Shown here in pieces: positions 24,636 through 31,314 of a DNA stretch of 31,314 nt. Positions within the stretch are counted from its first letter, which is position 1; every line of letters starts with the position of its first letter. Position numbers and translations under genes: made by a program. The notes beneath the pieces were generated by a model, which did not search any database, was not told the DNA's origin, and saw only the letters and a list, made by a program, of their open reading frames with translations. The stretch comes from Aquiflexum sp041749095 (lineage in GTDB: Bacteria > Bacteroidota > Bacteroidia > Cytophagales > Cyclobacteriaceae). The stretch spans positions 1 through 31,314 of the forward strand of contig NZ_JBGTCA010000362.1 in assembly GCF_041749095.1 (NCBI RefSeq), read 5' to 3'.

Positions 24636-25649
24636 ATGACAAATAATACAACGATCAATCATTTCAAAAGTTATGGGCAGAGGATTCTTTCCCATGACTT
24701 TCCGGATTTTGAGAAATTTGCGTTGGAGATTTTTAGATTTCAGGCCCAAAATAATATTGTATATCGCCAATACCTGAATTTAAGAAAAATCAGGATTGCT
24801 GATATCAGACAAATGGATCAAATTCCATTTCTTCCCATTGGATTTTTTAAAAATCATGATGTCATAAGTTCAGAAATCCGGAATTTTCAAGGATTTTACT
24901 CAAGTAGTGGTACTACAGGAAGCATTACAAGCAGGCATTATTTCTGGGATGAAGCATTTTATCTGAAACATTCCCAACAGCTATTTGAAAAGGAGTATGG
25001 TCCTGTTGATAATTATCATATTTTGGCCTTATTGCCATCTTATTTAGAGCGTCCCGGCAGTTCCTTGGTGAGGATGACAGATCATTTGATCCGGCAATCC
25101 AATTCTCCACATTCTGGATATTACCTGTATAATCACCAAGAACTCATCATTAAATTAGAAGAATTAAGAAATGATTCCAGAAAGGTTTTATTGCTCGGAG
25201 TTACATTTGCGCTACTGGATCTGGCAGAAAGTGGCTTAAAAATACCAAAAAATAAAAATTTTTTTTTGATGGAAACGGGGGGGATGAAAGGTAGAAGAAG
25301 GGAGTTGATCAGGGAAGAATTGCATGATATTTTGAAGCCAGTTTTTCATGTAGAGGAGGTTCACTCCGAATACGGAATGACTGAACTGATGTCCCAAGCA
25401 TACTCCAAAGGAAACGGGAAATACAATTTACCTTCTACGATGCACGTTTTATTGAGAGACATCAACGACCCTCTTTCCTTAATATTTAGGTCACAGGGTG
25501 GAATCAATATTATTGACCTTGCCAATTTTCATTCATGCGCATTTATTGAGACTCAGGATTTGGGCAAAATCGCTCCTGACGGCAGTCTTGAAGTACTTGG
25601 CAGATTTGATAACAGTGAGATTAGGGGCTGTAATTTAATGGTCAATTAA
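24636..25649 (+). CDS. LuxE/PaaK-family acyltransferase (acyl-protein synthetase-like)
   Basis: This 337-residue protein has an ANL-type adenylate-forming signature SSSGTTG (residues 89-95), then ALLPSYLERPGSSL, FFLMETGGMKGRRREL and HSEYGMTELMSQAY. These match the LuxE-like acyl-protein synthetases that Bacteroidota carry as a single-copy gene of unclear substrate. It probably activates a carboxylate as an acyl-adenylate and transfers it. No luciferase or reductase genes accompany it. It lies 43 nt upstream of a tiny lipoprotein gene on the same strand. Confidence 0.85.
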   Translation: MTNNTTINHFKSYGQRILSHDFPDFEKFALEIFRFQAQNNIVYRQYLNLRKIRIADIRQMDQIPFLPIGFFKNHDVISSEIRNFQGFYSSSGTTGSITSRHYFWDEAFYLKHSQQLFEKEYGPVDNYHILALLPSYLERPGSSLVRMTDHLIRQSNSPHSGYYLYNHQELIIKLEELRNDSRKVLLLGVTFALLDLAESGLKIPKNKNFFLMETGGMKGRRRELIREELHDILKPVFHVEEVHSEYGMTELMSQAYSKGNGKYNLPSTMHVLLRDINDPLSLIFRSQGGINIIDLANFHSCAFIETQDLGKIAPDGSLEVLGRFDNSEIRGCNLMVN

Positions 25650-25692
25650 TTTTGTATTCCTTTAAGAATTAAACATATTTGGTTTCCAAAAA

Positions 25693-25821
25693 ATGAAAAG
25701 TATGAAAAGATTAGCAATTGTTGTAATAGCCGTAGGTATTCTGGCACTAGGTGCCTGTGCCTCGAGCAAGCCTTGTCCAGCTTATGCAAAAGCTGTAGAT
25801 TCCAAAGAGATCAAAGGATAA
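25693..25821 (+). CDS. small lipoprotein of 42 residues
   Basis: The ATG at 25693 opens a 42-codon frame ending TAA at 25819-25821. The product begins with MKSMKR, has a hydrophobic core, and carries the lipobox LGAC with lipidated C22. The mature part is only 21 residues (CASSKPCPAY...), with a second Cys at 28 in a K-P-C-P-A-Y motif. An intrinsic terminator begins 7 nt after the stop, supporting a real transcription unit. The mature peptide is too short for a fold, so a role at the membrane or as a Cys-mediated partner is only a guess. Confidence 0.75.
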   Translation: MKSMKRLAIVVIAVGILALGACASSKPCPAYAKAVDSKEIKG

Positions 25822-25827
25822 AAATAA

Positions 25828-25857
25828 GCTGACTACTCATAGTCAGCATATTTTTTT
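25828..25857 (+). terminator. intrinsic terminator overlapping the convergent gene's 3' end
   Basis: GCTGACTA (25828-25835) pairs with TAGTCAGC (25840-25847) around the loop CTCA, followed by ATA and seven T residues (25851-25857). It ends the small-lipoprotein transcript. The same bases encode the stop and last codons (ADYE) of the response regulator on the other strand. Confidence 0.82.
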
Positions 25858-26993
25858 ATATCATCCAAGCTGATGGTTTTTTCACCCAAAATCATCAATC
25901 TCTCAACAACATTACGTAGTTCCCTGATATTTCCTGTCCATGGAAATTCCTGAAGTTTAGAAATGGCCTCTTTGGATATTTCTTTCTTGGCTGTTCCATA
26001 TTCGTTGGCTACATCTTCAAGGAATTTGTCCACTAAAAGGGGAATGTCTTCTTTTCTTTCTTTTAAGGGAGGAACTTGGATTAGAATGACACTGAGACGG
26101 TGGTATAAATCTTCCCTGAAGTTTCCTTCTTCAATCTCCTTTCTTAGATCCTTGTTGGTGGCTGCCAATACCCGAACATCCACTTTGATGTCTTTGTCAC
26201 CTCCTACACGGGTAATTTTGTGTTCCTGAAGTGCTCTAAGGACTTTGGACTGTGCAGATAAGCTCATGTCTCCTATCTCATCCAAAAACAAGGTACCGCC
26301 ATCCGCCTGTTCGAATTTACCTATCCTTTGTTTAACAGCAGAGGTAAAGGAGCCTTTCTCATGCCCAAACAGTTCACTTTCTATCAACTCAGCAGGAATT
26401 GCAGCACAATTGACAGCAATAAAAGGTGCATCAGCCCTGTGGCTTTTTTTGTGCAACCAGTGTGCTACCAATTCCTTTCCGGTTCCATTTGGGCCGGTTA
26501 TTAAAACCCGTGCTTCAGTTGGGGCGACTTTCTCTATGGTGTCTTTTACTTGATTGATGGAAGAGGATTTACCTACCATATCAAGTTTTTGTGACAATTT
26601 TTTCCTTAAAACTTTTGTTTCCGAAACCAGATTTTTTTTGTCAAGGGCATTTCTTACGGTCAATAAAAGCCTGTTAAGATCAGGGGGTTTGGGCACGAAA
26701 TCAAACGCACCTTTTTTGGTTGCCTCGACAGCGGTCTCAATTGACCCATGTGCCGAAATCATAATAAATTGGGGTGGTTTTTCTAATTCGGATGATTTCT
26801 CCAAAACTTCCAATCCATCCATCTTAGGCATTTTTATGTCACAAAGGACAAGATCAAACTCTTCCTCCTTTAACATTTTCAATCCTTGTTCCCCATCCTG
26901 CGCTTCAGAAATCTGGTATTTTTCGTATTCGAGAATTTCCCTCAGTGTAGACCTGATGATCTTTTCATCATCAATTATTAAAATTTTTGGCAT
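25833..26993 (-). CDS. response regulator, REC + AAA+ (NtrC-like) without HTH domain
   Basis: This 386-residue protein has a receiver domain (residues 1-120) with phospho-acceptor D52 in LVLCDIKMPKMDG and acidic pair D8-D9. The AAA+ sigma-54-activator domain spans about 140-370, with Walker A GPNGTGKE (167-174), Walker B GTLFLDEIGD and VPPLKERKEDIPLL. Two features depart from typical NtrC proteins. The sigma-54 contact loop GAFTGA reads GSFTSA (214-219), and the chain ends at KKYADYE directly after the AAA+ lid with no Fis-type helix-turn-helix. Similar short forms occur in Bacteroidota, so this is probably a real family. Its partner kinase is not in the window. It lies 25 nt downstream of rnpB on the same strand. 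Confidence 0.9.
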   Translation of the reverse strand: MPKILIIDDEKIIRSTLREILEYEKYQISEAQDGEQGLKMLKEEEFDLVLCDIKMPKMDGLEVLEKSSELEKPPQFIMISAHGSIETAVEATKKGAFDFVPKPPDLNRLLLTVRNALDKKNLVSETKVLRKKLSQKLDMVGKSSSINQVKDTIEKVAPTEARVLITGPNGTGKELVAHWLHKKSHRADAPFIAVNCAAIPAELIESELFGHEKGSFTSAVKQRIGKFEQADGGTLFLDEIGDMSLSAQSKVLRALQEHKITRVGGDKDIKVDVRVLAATNKDLRKEIEEGNFREDLYHRLSVILIQVPPLKERKEDIPLLVDKFLEDVANEYGTAKKEISKEAISKLQEFPWTGNIRELRNVVERLMILGEKTISLDDIKKYADYE

Positions 26994-27263
26994 AAATGTG
27001 TTTTAAGTGATTAAAATAGGTGCAAGCCTATAAGCCGGGTTCTGTTCAACATTCCTGATGAATGTATCACTTGTCATTTATCTAGGCCATCCTTTACAGA
27101 ATGGCTCTATCGATCTACCCATCCCGCATAAAGACGAGCAACCTTTTATGAAACAAAGTTTCATCGCGGGACCTATTTGATCTTTCAACCCATAAGGTTT
27201 ACCATGCTTCCGATGTCACCATCGGAACGGTGGGCTCTTACCCCACCTTTTCACCCTTATCCA

Positions 27264-27281
27264 TCCCGATAGCTATCGGGA
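27264..27281. repeat. 18-bp palindrome inside rnpB, copy 1 (P12)
   Basis: TCCCGATAGCTATCGGGA is self-complementary over its whole length. In the RNA it lies between the CCGTC segment and GGTGAAAAGGTGG, the position of the variable distal part of helix P12. It is identical to the second copy at 27392-27409. Confidence 0.9.
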
Positions 27282-27391
27282 CAAGACGGTATATTTTCTG
27301 TGGCACTTTCTGTAGCCAAGCCGTCACCAGCTTGATCCCTTCCTGTTAGGAAGTATGGCGCTCTATGTTGCCCGGACTTTCCTCTTTCCCG

Positions 27392-27409
27392 TCCCGATAG
27401 CTATCGGGA
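27392..27409. repeat. 18-bp palindrome inside rnpB, copy 2 (P3)
   Basis: This is the same 18-nt palindrome as copy 1. Here it overlaps an alternative stem, GTCCCGAT (RNA 5' arm, 27416-27409) with ATCGGGAC (27398-27391). P3 could therefore pair as an 8-bp stem with a 10-nt loop, or the palindrome could fold on itself. Confidence 0.9.
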
Positions 27410-27440
27410 TCGGGACAGCGACAAGTCGGCTTGCACTTTG

Positions 27441-27473
27441 CAAATTTAGACAATTTCAATCAATCTTAATCAA
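27441..27473 (-). promoter_or_regulatory. promoter for rnpB
   Basis: On the minus strand TAAATTTG (27448-27441) is an exact -7 match, with TTG at 27473-27471 (22-nt spacer). Transcription would begin about 5 nt downstream, at the first base of the P1 helix, which independently fits the RNA's 5' end. Confidence 0.62.
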
Positions 27474-27594
27474 CGTTAAATCTAATTCCAAAAGTTATAT
27501 GTTATCCATTGATTGATTTTCATTTACATCATTGATAAAATCTATTTAATTAGATTGGTTATAAATAAAAAATATCAGGATTCTCTTCTGCTTA

Positions 27595-27626
27595 TTTGGA
27601 TTAAGTTTAAATAGCAAATACATTTG
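27595..27626 (+). promoter_or_regulatory. Bacteroidota housekeeping promoter for the TonB receptor
   Basis: TTTG (27595-27598), a 20-nt spacer and TACATTTG (27619-27626) match the consensus exactly. The leader to the ATG at 27670 would be about 37 nt. No Fur-like palindrome was recognised nearby. Confidence 0.72.
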
Positions 27627-27669
27627 TTCTGTTAATTAAATTAAATCTAAATAAGAATTACTCCTCTAT

Positions 27670-30111
27670 ATGCCGTCTCAATTATTGAATTGGATTTTTG
27701 CATTAACTCTTTTTTTTATTGCCCTCAACGGTGCGGTTGCCGCGCATAAACCTTTCAGCGATAATGATGGCAAATCTCTTGTTCTTTCCGGAAAGGTAAG
27801 TTCCTTGGAAGGTGAAACCATCCCATTTGCCAACATCAGTATTTTGGGGACAGTAAAAGGGGCTTATACCAACATTGATGGGACATTTCAGATATATGAT
27901 TTACCGGATGGTGATTATATCGTCAAAGTTTCCGCGGTTGGTTATAAGACCTTTACCAGAAATGTCCATGTGATCAATGGTCAATTGAGTGAATTAGATT
28001 TAATTTTTGAGGAAATAGGCGTAGAAATGCCACAAATAACGGTGATTGGAAGTAAAGACAGGGTGTTCAGCAGGGTACCTGGTTCGGTTACCTATATAGA
28101 TGCCAAGGAAATAAAATCCGTTAATCCATTAAGTGGAAATGAAGTGTTGAGAAGATCACCCGGGGTTCATGTAGTGGATGAGGAAGGAGTAGGTATGCGG
28201 GCTAACATTGGAATCAGGGGACTTGACCCGGATAGAAGCAGGAATATTTTGGTATTGGAGGATGGTGTACCTGTAGCTTTGTCACCCTATGGTGAGCCTG
28301 AGTTATACTATACGCCGGTTATGGACAGGATGTCAGGAGTGGAAATATTGAAAGGATCAGGACAGGTGCTTTTTGGACCTCAAACTATTGGTGGGGTTGT
28401 GAATTATATTACCGCCAATCCACCTCAGGAAGAAGAAGGATCAATTTATATACAGGGTGGTCAAGGAGGGTTTTTCTCAGGAATGGTCAACTACGGAAAC
28501 ACCTTTGGGAATACAGGAATTCAGGCCAATCTTTTGAAAAAGAGAGCTGATAATGTAGGTCCAACCCAATTTGATATCACGGATTTCAATACCAAGTTTC
28601 TTTTTAACCTCAATGAAAAATCCGAATTGGGACTGAAGTTGGGTGTTTATAATGAAACCTCCAACTCGACTTATATTGGTATCAATCAGGTCATGTTTGA
28701 CAGGGGAGGTGAAGATTTTACAAGAATGGCCCCTGATGATAGATTGGAAGTCAGTAGGTATTCAATGAGCTTTAGCCATAAATACAGATTCAATAAGAAT
28801 GTAAGGTTAAATACTATAGCCTATGGTTATACTACAACAAGAAACTGGAGCAGACAGGATTTTACAATCAATCAGACCAATACTCCTCCGGCAAATTGGA
28901 CGGGTGTAGTTTGGGGTGACCGTGAAGTACCCGGTGGGGCAGTATTTATGAGAAACAGTACGGGAAACAGGAACAGGCAATTTGAAGTAGCAGGTGTAGA
29001 ACCAAGGCTGGAAATAGACCACAAACTTTTCAATACACAAAATGAACTGATTGTCGGCACGAGATTTTTATATGAAAGGGCTTTTGAGCAAAGGGTCAAT
29101 GGAACAAAAGCAGGTGTCAAAAGCGGTAATCTCGTGGAGGATGAGGTGAGGACAGGTCATGCTATCAGTGCCTATGCACAGAACAAAATCGAAATAACTA
29201 GGAAAGCTGATTTAAACGTCGGTGTAAGATTTGAAAGTTTCGATTATGAAAGAGATATCAGAAGAAGAAACTTTGCCAACATTGGTATCAGGGACACTGT
29301 GTTGATTGCAGGCAATGTGATCAATGAAATCATCCCGGGTGTCGGATTCAATATAAGACCTACTTCCACTGTAAATGTTTTTGGCGGAGTACATAGGGGC
29401 TATGCACCACCAAGGACCAAAGATGCCATTACTGCTATGGGAGATGTACTTGATCTGGAAGCAGAAAGAAGTGTGAATTATGAATTTGGTTTTAGAACAG
29501 AGCCTACCAGGTGGTTATTTGTCGAAGCGACAGGTTTTGTGATGGATTTCAGCAATCAGATTATTCCGGTGGCTGAATCGGCCGGAAATATTGGGTTTGG
29601 TGTAATAAATGCAGGTGCAACTTTGCATAGAGGTGTGGAGTCGGCCATGGTATTTGACTTGAGCAATCTATTTGGAATGAGCCGTTTAAAAGTGACTTAC
29701 GACCTGAATGCGACAATATTAAGGTCAACATTTTCAGCGGACAGATTCAAAGGTGATGTCAATATCAACGGTAACCGAACACCATATTCACCCGAGTGGT
29801 TTATCAACTCTGCAATCACAGTTCAGACAAACGCCGGCTTTGGTTTAAGATTGGCGGGTAATTTTATCGGAAACCAATTTACAGATGAACTTAATTCAAT
29901 AGAACCTTCTGTTGATGGTAGAATTGGTCTGATTCCTTCCTATAAAGTGTTTGATGCTGTATTCAGTTATGATGTATCCAAATGGAATTCCAGATTCAAC
30001 TTTAGCATCAAAAACCTCACTGACGAGAGGTTTATTACTTCAAGAAGACCCCAAGGGATAAGGGTAGGAATACCAAGGTTTATCACAGCCGGATATGAAT
30101 TCAGATTTTAA
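27670..30111 (+). CDS. TonB-dependent outer-membrane receptor, FecA-like
   Basis: This 813-residue protein has a signal peptide (hydrophobic core 6-20, likely cleavage near A25). A carboxypeptidase-regulatory-like beta domain follows (about 37-117: LSGKV...PFANISILGT...GYKTF), then the plug (about 130-250) and a long beta-barrel ending in the C-terminal aromatic FRF required for outer-membrane insertion. Plug motifs PYGEPELYYTPVMDRMSGVEILKGSG and FGPQTIGGVVNYIT resemble FecA-type iron-citrate receptors. The substrate is probably a ferric chelate, but this is inferred. There is no N-terminal signalling (STN) domain, and no FecI/FecR genes lie nearby. It has its own promoter and a terminator 90 nt after the stop. 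Confidence 0.92.
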   Translation: MPSQLLNWIFALTLFFIALNGAVAAHKPFSDNDGKSLVLSGKVSSLEGETIPFANISILGTVKGAYTNIDGTFQIYDLPDGDYIVKVSAVGYKTFTRNVHVINGQLSELDLIFEEIGVEMPQITVIGSKDRVFSRVPGSVTYIDAKEIKSVNPLSGNEVLRRSPGVHVVDEEGVGMRANIGIRGLDPDRSRNILVLEDGVPVALSPYGEPELYYTPVMDRMSGVEILKGSGQVLFGPQTIGGVVNYITANPPQEEEGSIYIQGGQGGFFSGMVNYGNTFGNTGIQANLLKKRADNVGPTQFDITDFNTKFLFNLNEKSELGLKLGVYNETSNSTYIGINQVMFDRGGEDFTRMAPDDRLEVSRYSMSFSHKYRFNKNVRLNTIAYGYTTTRNWSRQDFTINQTNTPPANWTGVVWGDREVPGGAVFMRNSTGNRNRQFEVAGVEPRLEIDHKLFNTQNELIVGTRFLYERAFEQRVNGTKAGVKSGNLVEDEVRTGHAISAYAQNKIEITRKADLNVGVRFESFDYERDIRRRNFANIGIRDTVLIAGNVINEIIPGVGFNIRPTSTVNVFGGVHRGYAPPRTKDAITAMGDVLDLEAERSVNYEFGFRTEPTRWLFVEATGFVMDFSNQIIPVAESAGNIGFGVINAGATLHRGVESAMVFDLSNLFGMSRLKVTYDLNATILRSTFSADRFKGDVNINGNRTPYSPEWFINSAITVQTNAGFGLRLAGNFIGNQFTDELNSIEPSVDGRIGLIPSYKVFDAVFSYDVSKWNSRFNFSIKNLTDERFITSRRPQGIRVGIPRFITAGYEFRF

Positions 30112-30200
30112 TAAAAAAAAATAAAAATTTTTAAACAATTCAAAAACATCACTGTTATCTAGTGGAAGGCTTAAATAGCTTTTCTTCATAGTGCTGGGTT

Positions 30201-30235
30201 GAACCGTTCCAAGAAATTGGGACGGTTCTTTTTTT
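30201..30235 (+). terminator. intrinsic terminator after the TonB receptor
   Basis: GAACCGTTCC (30201-30210) pairs with GGGACGGTTC (30219-30228) as a 10-bp stem with one G-U pair and the loop AAGAAATT. Seven T residues follow (30229-30235). The 30112-30200 stretch before it is AT-rich and shows no gene. Confidence 0.88.
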
Positions 30236-30256
30236 ATATTTAAAAAAAAATCCAAG

Positions 30257-30355
30257 ATGGACAGCAAGAAACAGAAGAAATTCAAAAGATTGATCAGACT
30301 CTTGAATTTCTACCCTCCTTATTTTTTCTCAGGTATCAAAGTAATTGATCATTAA
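30257..30355 (+). pseudogene. 32-codon remnant resembling the N-terminus of a DUF4442 protein
   Basis: An ATG at 30257 opens a frame ending at TAA 30353-30355. After a basic start it reads LLNFYPPYFFSGIKV, which resembles the opening of DUF4442 (hotdog thioesterase-like) proteins, where a W/Y-PP-(F/Y)-GIKV segment begins the domain. The chain stops right after this segment, and neither other frame continues the family sequence downstream. It therefore looks like a truncated gene rather than a frameshift. Its last codons overlap the -33 element of the next promoter. It could instead be an intact microprotein. Confidence 0.5.
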
Positions 30356-30374
30356 ATCTATATCCATACCTTTG
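30344..30374 (+). promoter_or_regulatory. Bacteroidota housekeeping promoter for the DUF3109 gene
   Basis: ATTG (30344-30347) is followed after 19 nt by TACCTTTG (30367-30374), an exact -7 match. The leader would be about 13 nt. The -33 lies within the final codons of the upstream remnant. Confidence 0.65.
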
Positions 30375-30393
30375 CCCCCAAATACAATTAAAA

Positions 30394-30960
30394 ATGATAC
30401 TTGTTGGGAATGCTGTAATCAGTGACGATATAAAAGAGCAGTTTTTTGTTTGTGACCTGGAAAAATGCAAAGGAGCATGTTGTGTCGAGGGGGATTCCGG
30501 AGCTCCATTGGAAGAAGAGGAAACGGCCATAATCGAGCGGATATATCCTATAGTAAAAGATTATATCACTGAGGAAGGTAGAAAAGTAATTGAGGAACAA
30601 GGAACATGGGTCATTGATAAAGACGGTGACAAGGGGACACCAACTATAGGAGATAATAGAGAATGTGCCTATGCCCTTTATGATGAAAAGGGAATACTAA
30701 AATGCGGCATAGAACAAGCCTACTTGGATGGGAAAACAGACTTCAAAAAACCCATCTCCTGTCACATGTATCCGATCAGGATTACGAAGTATGATCAGTT
30801 TGAAGCGCTTAATTATGACCGATGGCATATTTGCAGTGCCGCCTGCAAATTGGGAAGCAAATTGGGAGTTCCGATATACAAATTCCTAAAAGATGCTTTG
30901 ATCAGAAGATATGGACAAGAGTGGTATGCTGAATTGGTAAAAGAAATAGAAGGGGGCTGA
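30394..30960 (+). CDS. DUF3109 family cysteine-rich protein
   Basis: This 188-residue soluble protein has nine cysteines (20, 25, 29, 30, 91, 104, 123, 147, 151). Most are in conserved-looking clusters: VCDLEKCKGACC at 19-30, NRECAYAL around 91, SCHMYPIRI at 122-130 and HICSAACKLG at 145-154. The pattern recalls the related YkgJ-type metal-binding family, so a zinc or iron-sulfur site is likely, but no catalytic function is established. There is no signal peptide. It has its own promoter, and no clear terminator follows. Confidence 0.88.
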   Translation: MILVGNAVISDDIKEQFFVCDLEKCKGACCVEGDSGAPLEEEETAIIERIYPIVKDYITEEGRKVIEEQGTWVIDKDGDKGTPTIGDNRECAYALYDEKGILKCGIEQAYLDGKTDFKKPISCHMYPIRITKYDQFEALNYDRWHICSAACKLGSKLGVPIYKFLKDALIRRYGQEWYAELVKEIEGG

Positions 30961-31038
30961 CAAGAAAATTTATTCCACTTTAATCCCCGTTATTAATTTT
31001 GGCAATCTTGCATTTTTCCAATTTTTCAATTCTGCAAT

Positions 31039-31069
31039 CCGCCACGCCTGTGCGCCTGTGGCGTAGCGG
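31039..31069. repeat. GC-rich imperfect palindrome
   Basis: CCGCCACGCC (31039-31048) and GGCGTAGCGG (31060-31069) form a 10-bp stem with one mismatch around an 11-nt loop. CCTGT occurs twice (31047-31051, 31055-31059), and ACAGG follows at 31070-31074. The GC content is strikingly higher than the surrounding AT-rich gap, so it is probably a dispersed REP-like element. It may also serve as a terminator between convergent genes. Confidence 0.6.
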
Positions 31070-31094
31070 ACAGGTACTTCCAATCCATTTTGAA

Positions 31095-31314
31095 TCAAAC
31101 CTTTATATAAATCTTCTTCCTATCCATCCACAATCCGATCAACCAAATCACTAGCATATAAAAAAGAGCAAACAGGAGTGAAGCATTTTTTGGTCCAAGC
31201 CAAGATGTGAATGCAGCATCGTAAATGACACCTTTCAGACTTATATCACCTATTTGGATGATGTGCATCACCGAGATCACAATTCCGGAAAGCACATATA
31301 AGATCAAAGGATTT
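31095..31314 (-). CDS. C-terminal end of a polytopic membrane protein, DUF5009/acyltransferase-like (partial)
   Basis: The minus-strand frame is open from the window edge to a stop at 31097-31095. The visible 72 or so residues have two hydrophobic segments (NPLILYVLSGIVISV and SLLFALFYMLVIWLIGLW) and end in a short basic tail (MDRKKIYIKV). The order N-P-L-I-L-Y-V-L-S-G, W-L-G-P-K-N-A-S-L-L and final basic tail resembles the C-termini of DUF5009/heparan-alpha-glucosaminide N-acetyltransferase-like membrane proteins. The start lies beyond the window. Family assignment from this fragment is tentative. Confidence 0.6.
   Translation of the reverse strand, partial: NPLILYVLSGIVISVMHIIQIGDISLKGVIYDAAFTSWLGPKNASLLFALFYMLVIWLIGLWMDRKKIYIKV

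Larger units (their letters stand above)
27019..27437 (-). ncRNA. rnpB: RNase P RNA (bacterial type A)
   Basis: Read on the minus strand this is the catalytic RNA of RNase P, which trims tRNA 5' leaders. P1 is formed by GTGCAAGCC (27436-27428) and GGCTTGCAC (27028-27020). The conserved core gAGGAAAGTCCGGGC is at 27384-27370, the GTAAGAGCCCACC segment lies after P12, and the 3' core ACAGAACCCGGCTTATA ends at 27029. The P3 and P12 helices each contain the palindrome TCCCGATAGCTATCGGGA (27392-27409 and 27264-27281). Ends are estimated from P1 and the promoter; the 3' end may differ by a few bases. No terminator follows before the response-regulator gene. Confidence 0.95.

Noticed and set aside
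30201..30235. Terminator stem as a small RNA gene or mobile-element end
   Set aside because: It has the complete form of an intrinsic terminator for the TonB receptor, and no promoter or partner repeat was seen.

Overview
The window reads as chromosome from a Bacteroidota bacterium, most likely Cytophagales and probably a Cyclobacteriaceae relative (Algoriphagus/Belliella-like). This is inferred from gene content and style. The DNA is AT-rich and starts lack strong Shine-Dalgarno sequences. Several starts are preceded by the Bacteroidota housekeeping promoter (TTTG, 19-21 nt, TAnnTTTG). There is a fused alpha/beta 2-oxoacid dehydrogenase E1, a carboxypeptidase-regulatory-domain TonB receptor, Bacteroidota-type lipoproteins and a short sigma-54-type response regulator. 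No tRNA, transposase, prophage or CRISPR array was seen.

Positions 1-19612 hold a surface-polysaccharide/glycan locus, all on the plus strand. The first block (290-12588) looks like one operon: a Gfo/Idh/MocA oxidoreductase, a two-domain oxidoreductase (MDR + Gfo/Idh), a leaderless heparinase II/III-type protein, a GT4 glycosyltransferase, an SDR reductase/epimerase, a soluble UDP-GlcNAc 4,6-dehydratase-like protein, a phosphoglycosyl transferase (PGT) with an altered catalytic dyad, a sugar-epimerase-like cupin, a Wzi outer-membrane protein and UDP-GlcNAc 2-epimerase (wecB). rfbA follows, then a WecA/TagO-type lipid-linked GlcNAc-1-P transferase with its own promoter. A terminator at about 14978-15007 separates this from a second block (15103-19612) carrying pglE-, pglC-, pglD- and pglF-type genes. 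Together these could make UDP-N,N'-diacetylbacillosamine and load it onto undecaprenyl phosphate. The window therefore has three ways to start a lipid-linked glycan but only one ordinary glycosyltransferase and no flippase, polymerase or export channel. Those parts must lie elsewhere, perhaps left of the window.

Positions 19613-26993 carry housekeeping genes: alanine dehydrogenase (minus) convergent with the pgl block across an inverted-repeat element; a fused E1 alpha/beta; a lipoprotein (minus); a LuxE/PaaK-type acyltransferase; a 42-residue lipoprotein; and a response regulator (minus) with REC and AAA+ domains but no DNA-binding domain and a degenerate GAFTGA loop.

Positions 27019-27437 (minus) encode RNase P RNA. 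Two of its peripheral helices carry the same 18-nt perfect palindrome. It ends only about 25 nt before the response-regulator start, with no terminator between. The right end holds a FecA-like TonB receptor, a strong terminator, a 32-codon remnant resembling a DUF4442 N-terminus, a cysteine-rich DUF3109 protein with its own promoter, a GC-rich palindrome and the C-terminal end of a membrane protein running off the window.

The most notable points are the palindromes inside rnpB, the PGT with Asn in place of the nucleophilic Asp, the cytosolic lyase-like protein with oxidoreductase partners inside a biosynthetic operon, and the response regulator that lacks both HTH and GAFTGA.
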